Source: Marinospirillum sp.
GTDB lineage: Bacteria > Pseudomonadota > Gammaproteobacteria > Pseudomonadales > Halomonadaceae
Reading direction: 5' to 3'
Length of the DNA: 6,037 bases
Assembly (NCBI GenBank): GCA_007116865.1
Contig: SKHR01000228.1
Span: forward strand, 1-6,037
The notes beneath the pieces are model-generated. The model was not told the origin of the DNA. It saw only the letters and a program-made list of their open reading frames with translations, and did no database searches. Made by a program: the position numbers and the translations under genes. Numbering within the stretch: position 1 is the first letter of the stretch; each line of letters starts with the position of its first letter. Below, in pieces: positions 5,984-6,037 of this stretch.

Positions 5984-6037
5984 TTAACCGGCTTGCTGGG
6001 CTTTTAGCTGCAAGCGGCGGCGGTGCAGTACTGGCTC
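5984..6037 (-). CDS. possible C-terminal end of a minus-strand gene (partial)
   Basis: From the right edge a minus-strand frame is open for 17 codons and ends at TAA (5986-5984); it reads EPVLHRRRLQLKAQQAG, a basic, believable protein tail. A bidirectional terminator just beyond it fits a gene arriving from the right. A second minus frame is also open, from 6035 to a TAA at 5960-5958, nearer the terminator and richer in Pro and Ala, so the true frame cannot be settled. The plus strand offers no ATG here. I do not recognise the product. Confidence 0.35.
   Translation of the reverse strand, partial: EPVLHRRRLQLKAQQAG

Overview
The window reads as chromosomal DNA of a gammaproteobacterium with roughly balanced GC. 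Gene content (a LapD-type receptor, a Cache/PAS diguanylate cyclase, a DUF4168 periplasmic protein and a PhoU-tailed Na/Pi cotransporter) suggests a Pseudomonas/Oceanospirillales-like aquatic or marine lineage. That placement is inference from gene content only. I see no mobile element, CRISPR array, tRNA or rRNA.

Layout: (1) positions 1-819 (+) hold the 3' part of a Na+/phosphate cotransporter family gene: its last membrane segment plus a cytoplasmic PhoU-like helical domain. (2) 820-948 is intergenic and carries two inverted repeats, probably transcription end signals. (3) 949-3348 (+) is a complete 799-residue membrane diguanylate cyclase with a periplasmic double-Cache sensor, two PAS domains and an intact GGEEF domain with an RxxD inhibitory site. 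(4) A 27-base gap filled mostly by a perfect hairpin separates it from (5) a convergent gene at 3376-5277 (-), a LapD-family inside-out c-di-GMP receptor whose GGDEF and EAL domains are both degenerate. (6) 5278-5531 is a divergent control region with candidate promoters for both flanking genes and a structured leader. (7) 5532-5903 (+) encodes a small exported DUF4168 protein, closed by a strong bidirectional terminator. (8) The last bases probably hold the 3' end of a minus-strand gene.

How the parts may work together: the enzyme makes c-di-GMP in response to a periplasmic signal, and the LapD homolog is built to bind c-di-GMP inside the cell and pass the state outward through its HAMP segment to its periplasmic domain. 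In characterised systems LapD controls the protease LapG and so the retention of large adhesins. Here no lapG lies on either side of lapD, and the periplasmic tryptophan that anchors LapG in Pseudomonas LapD appears to be a glutamate. This may therefore be an orphan or re-wired LapD with a neighbouring cyclase as signal source, which is the most interesting point in the window. A second one is the DUF4168 leader, which contains an exact 7-base complement of that gene's own Shine-Dalgarno region.
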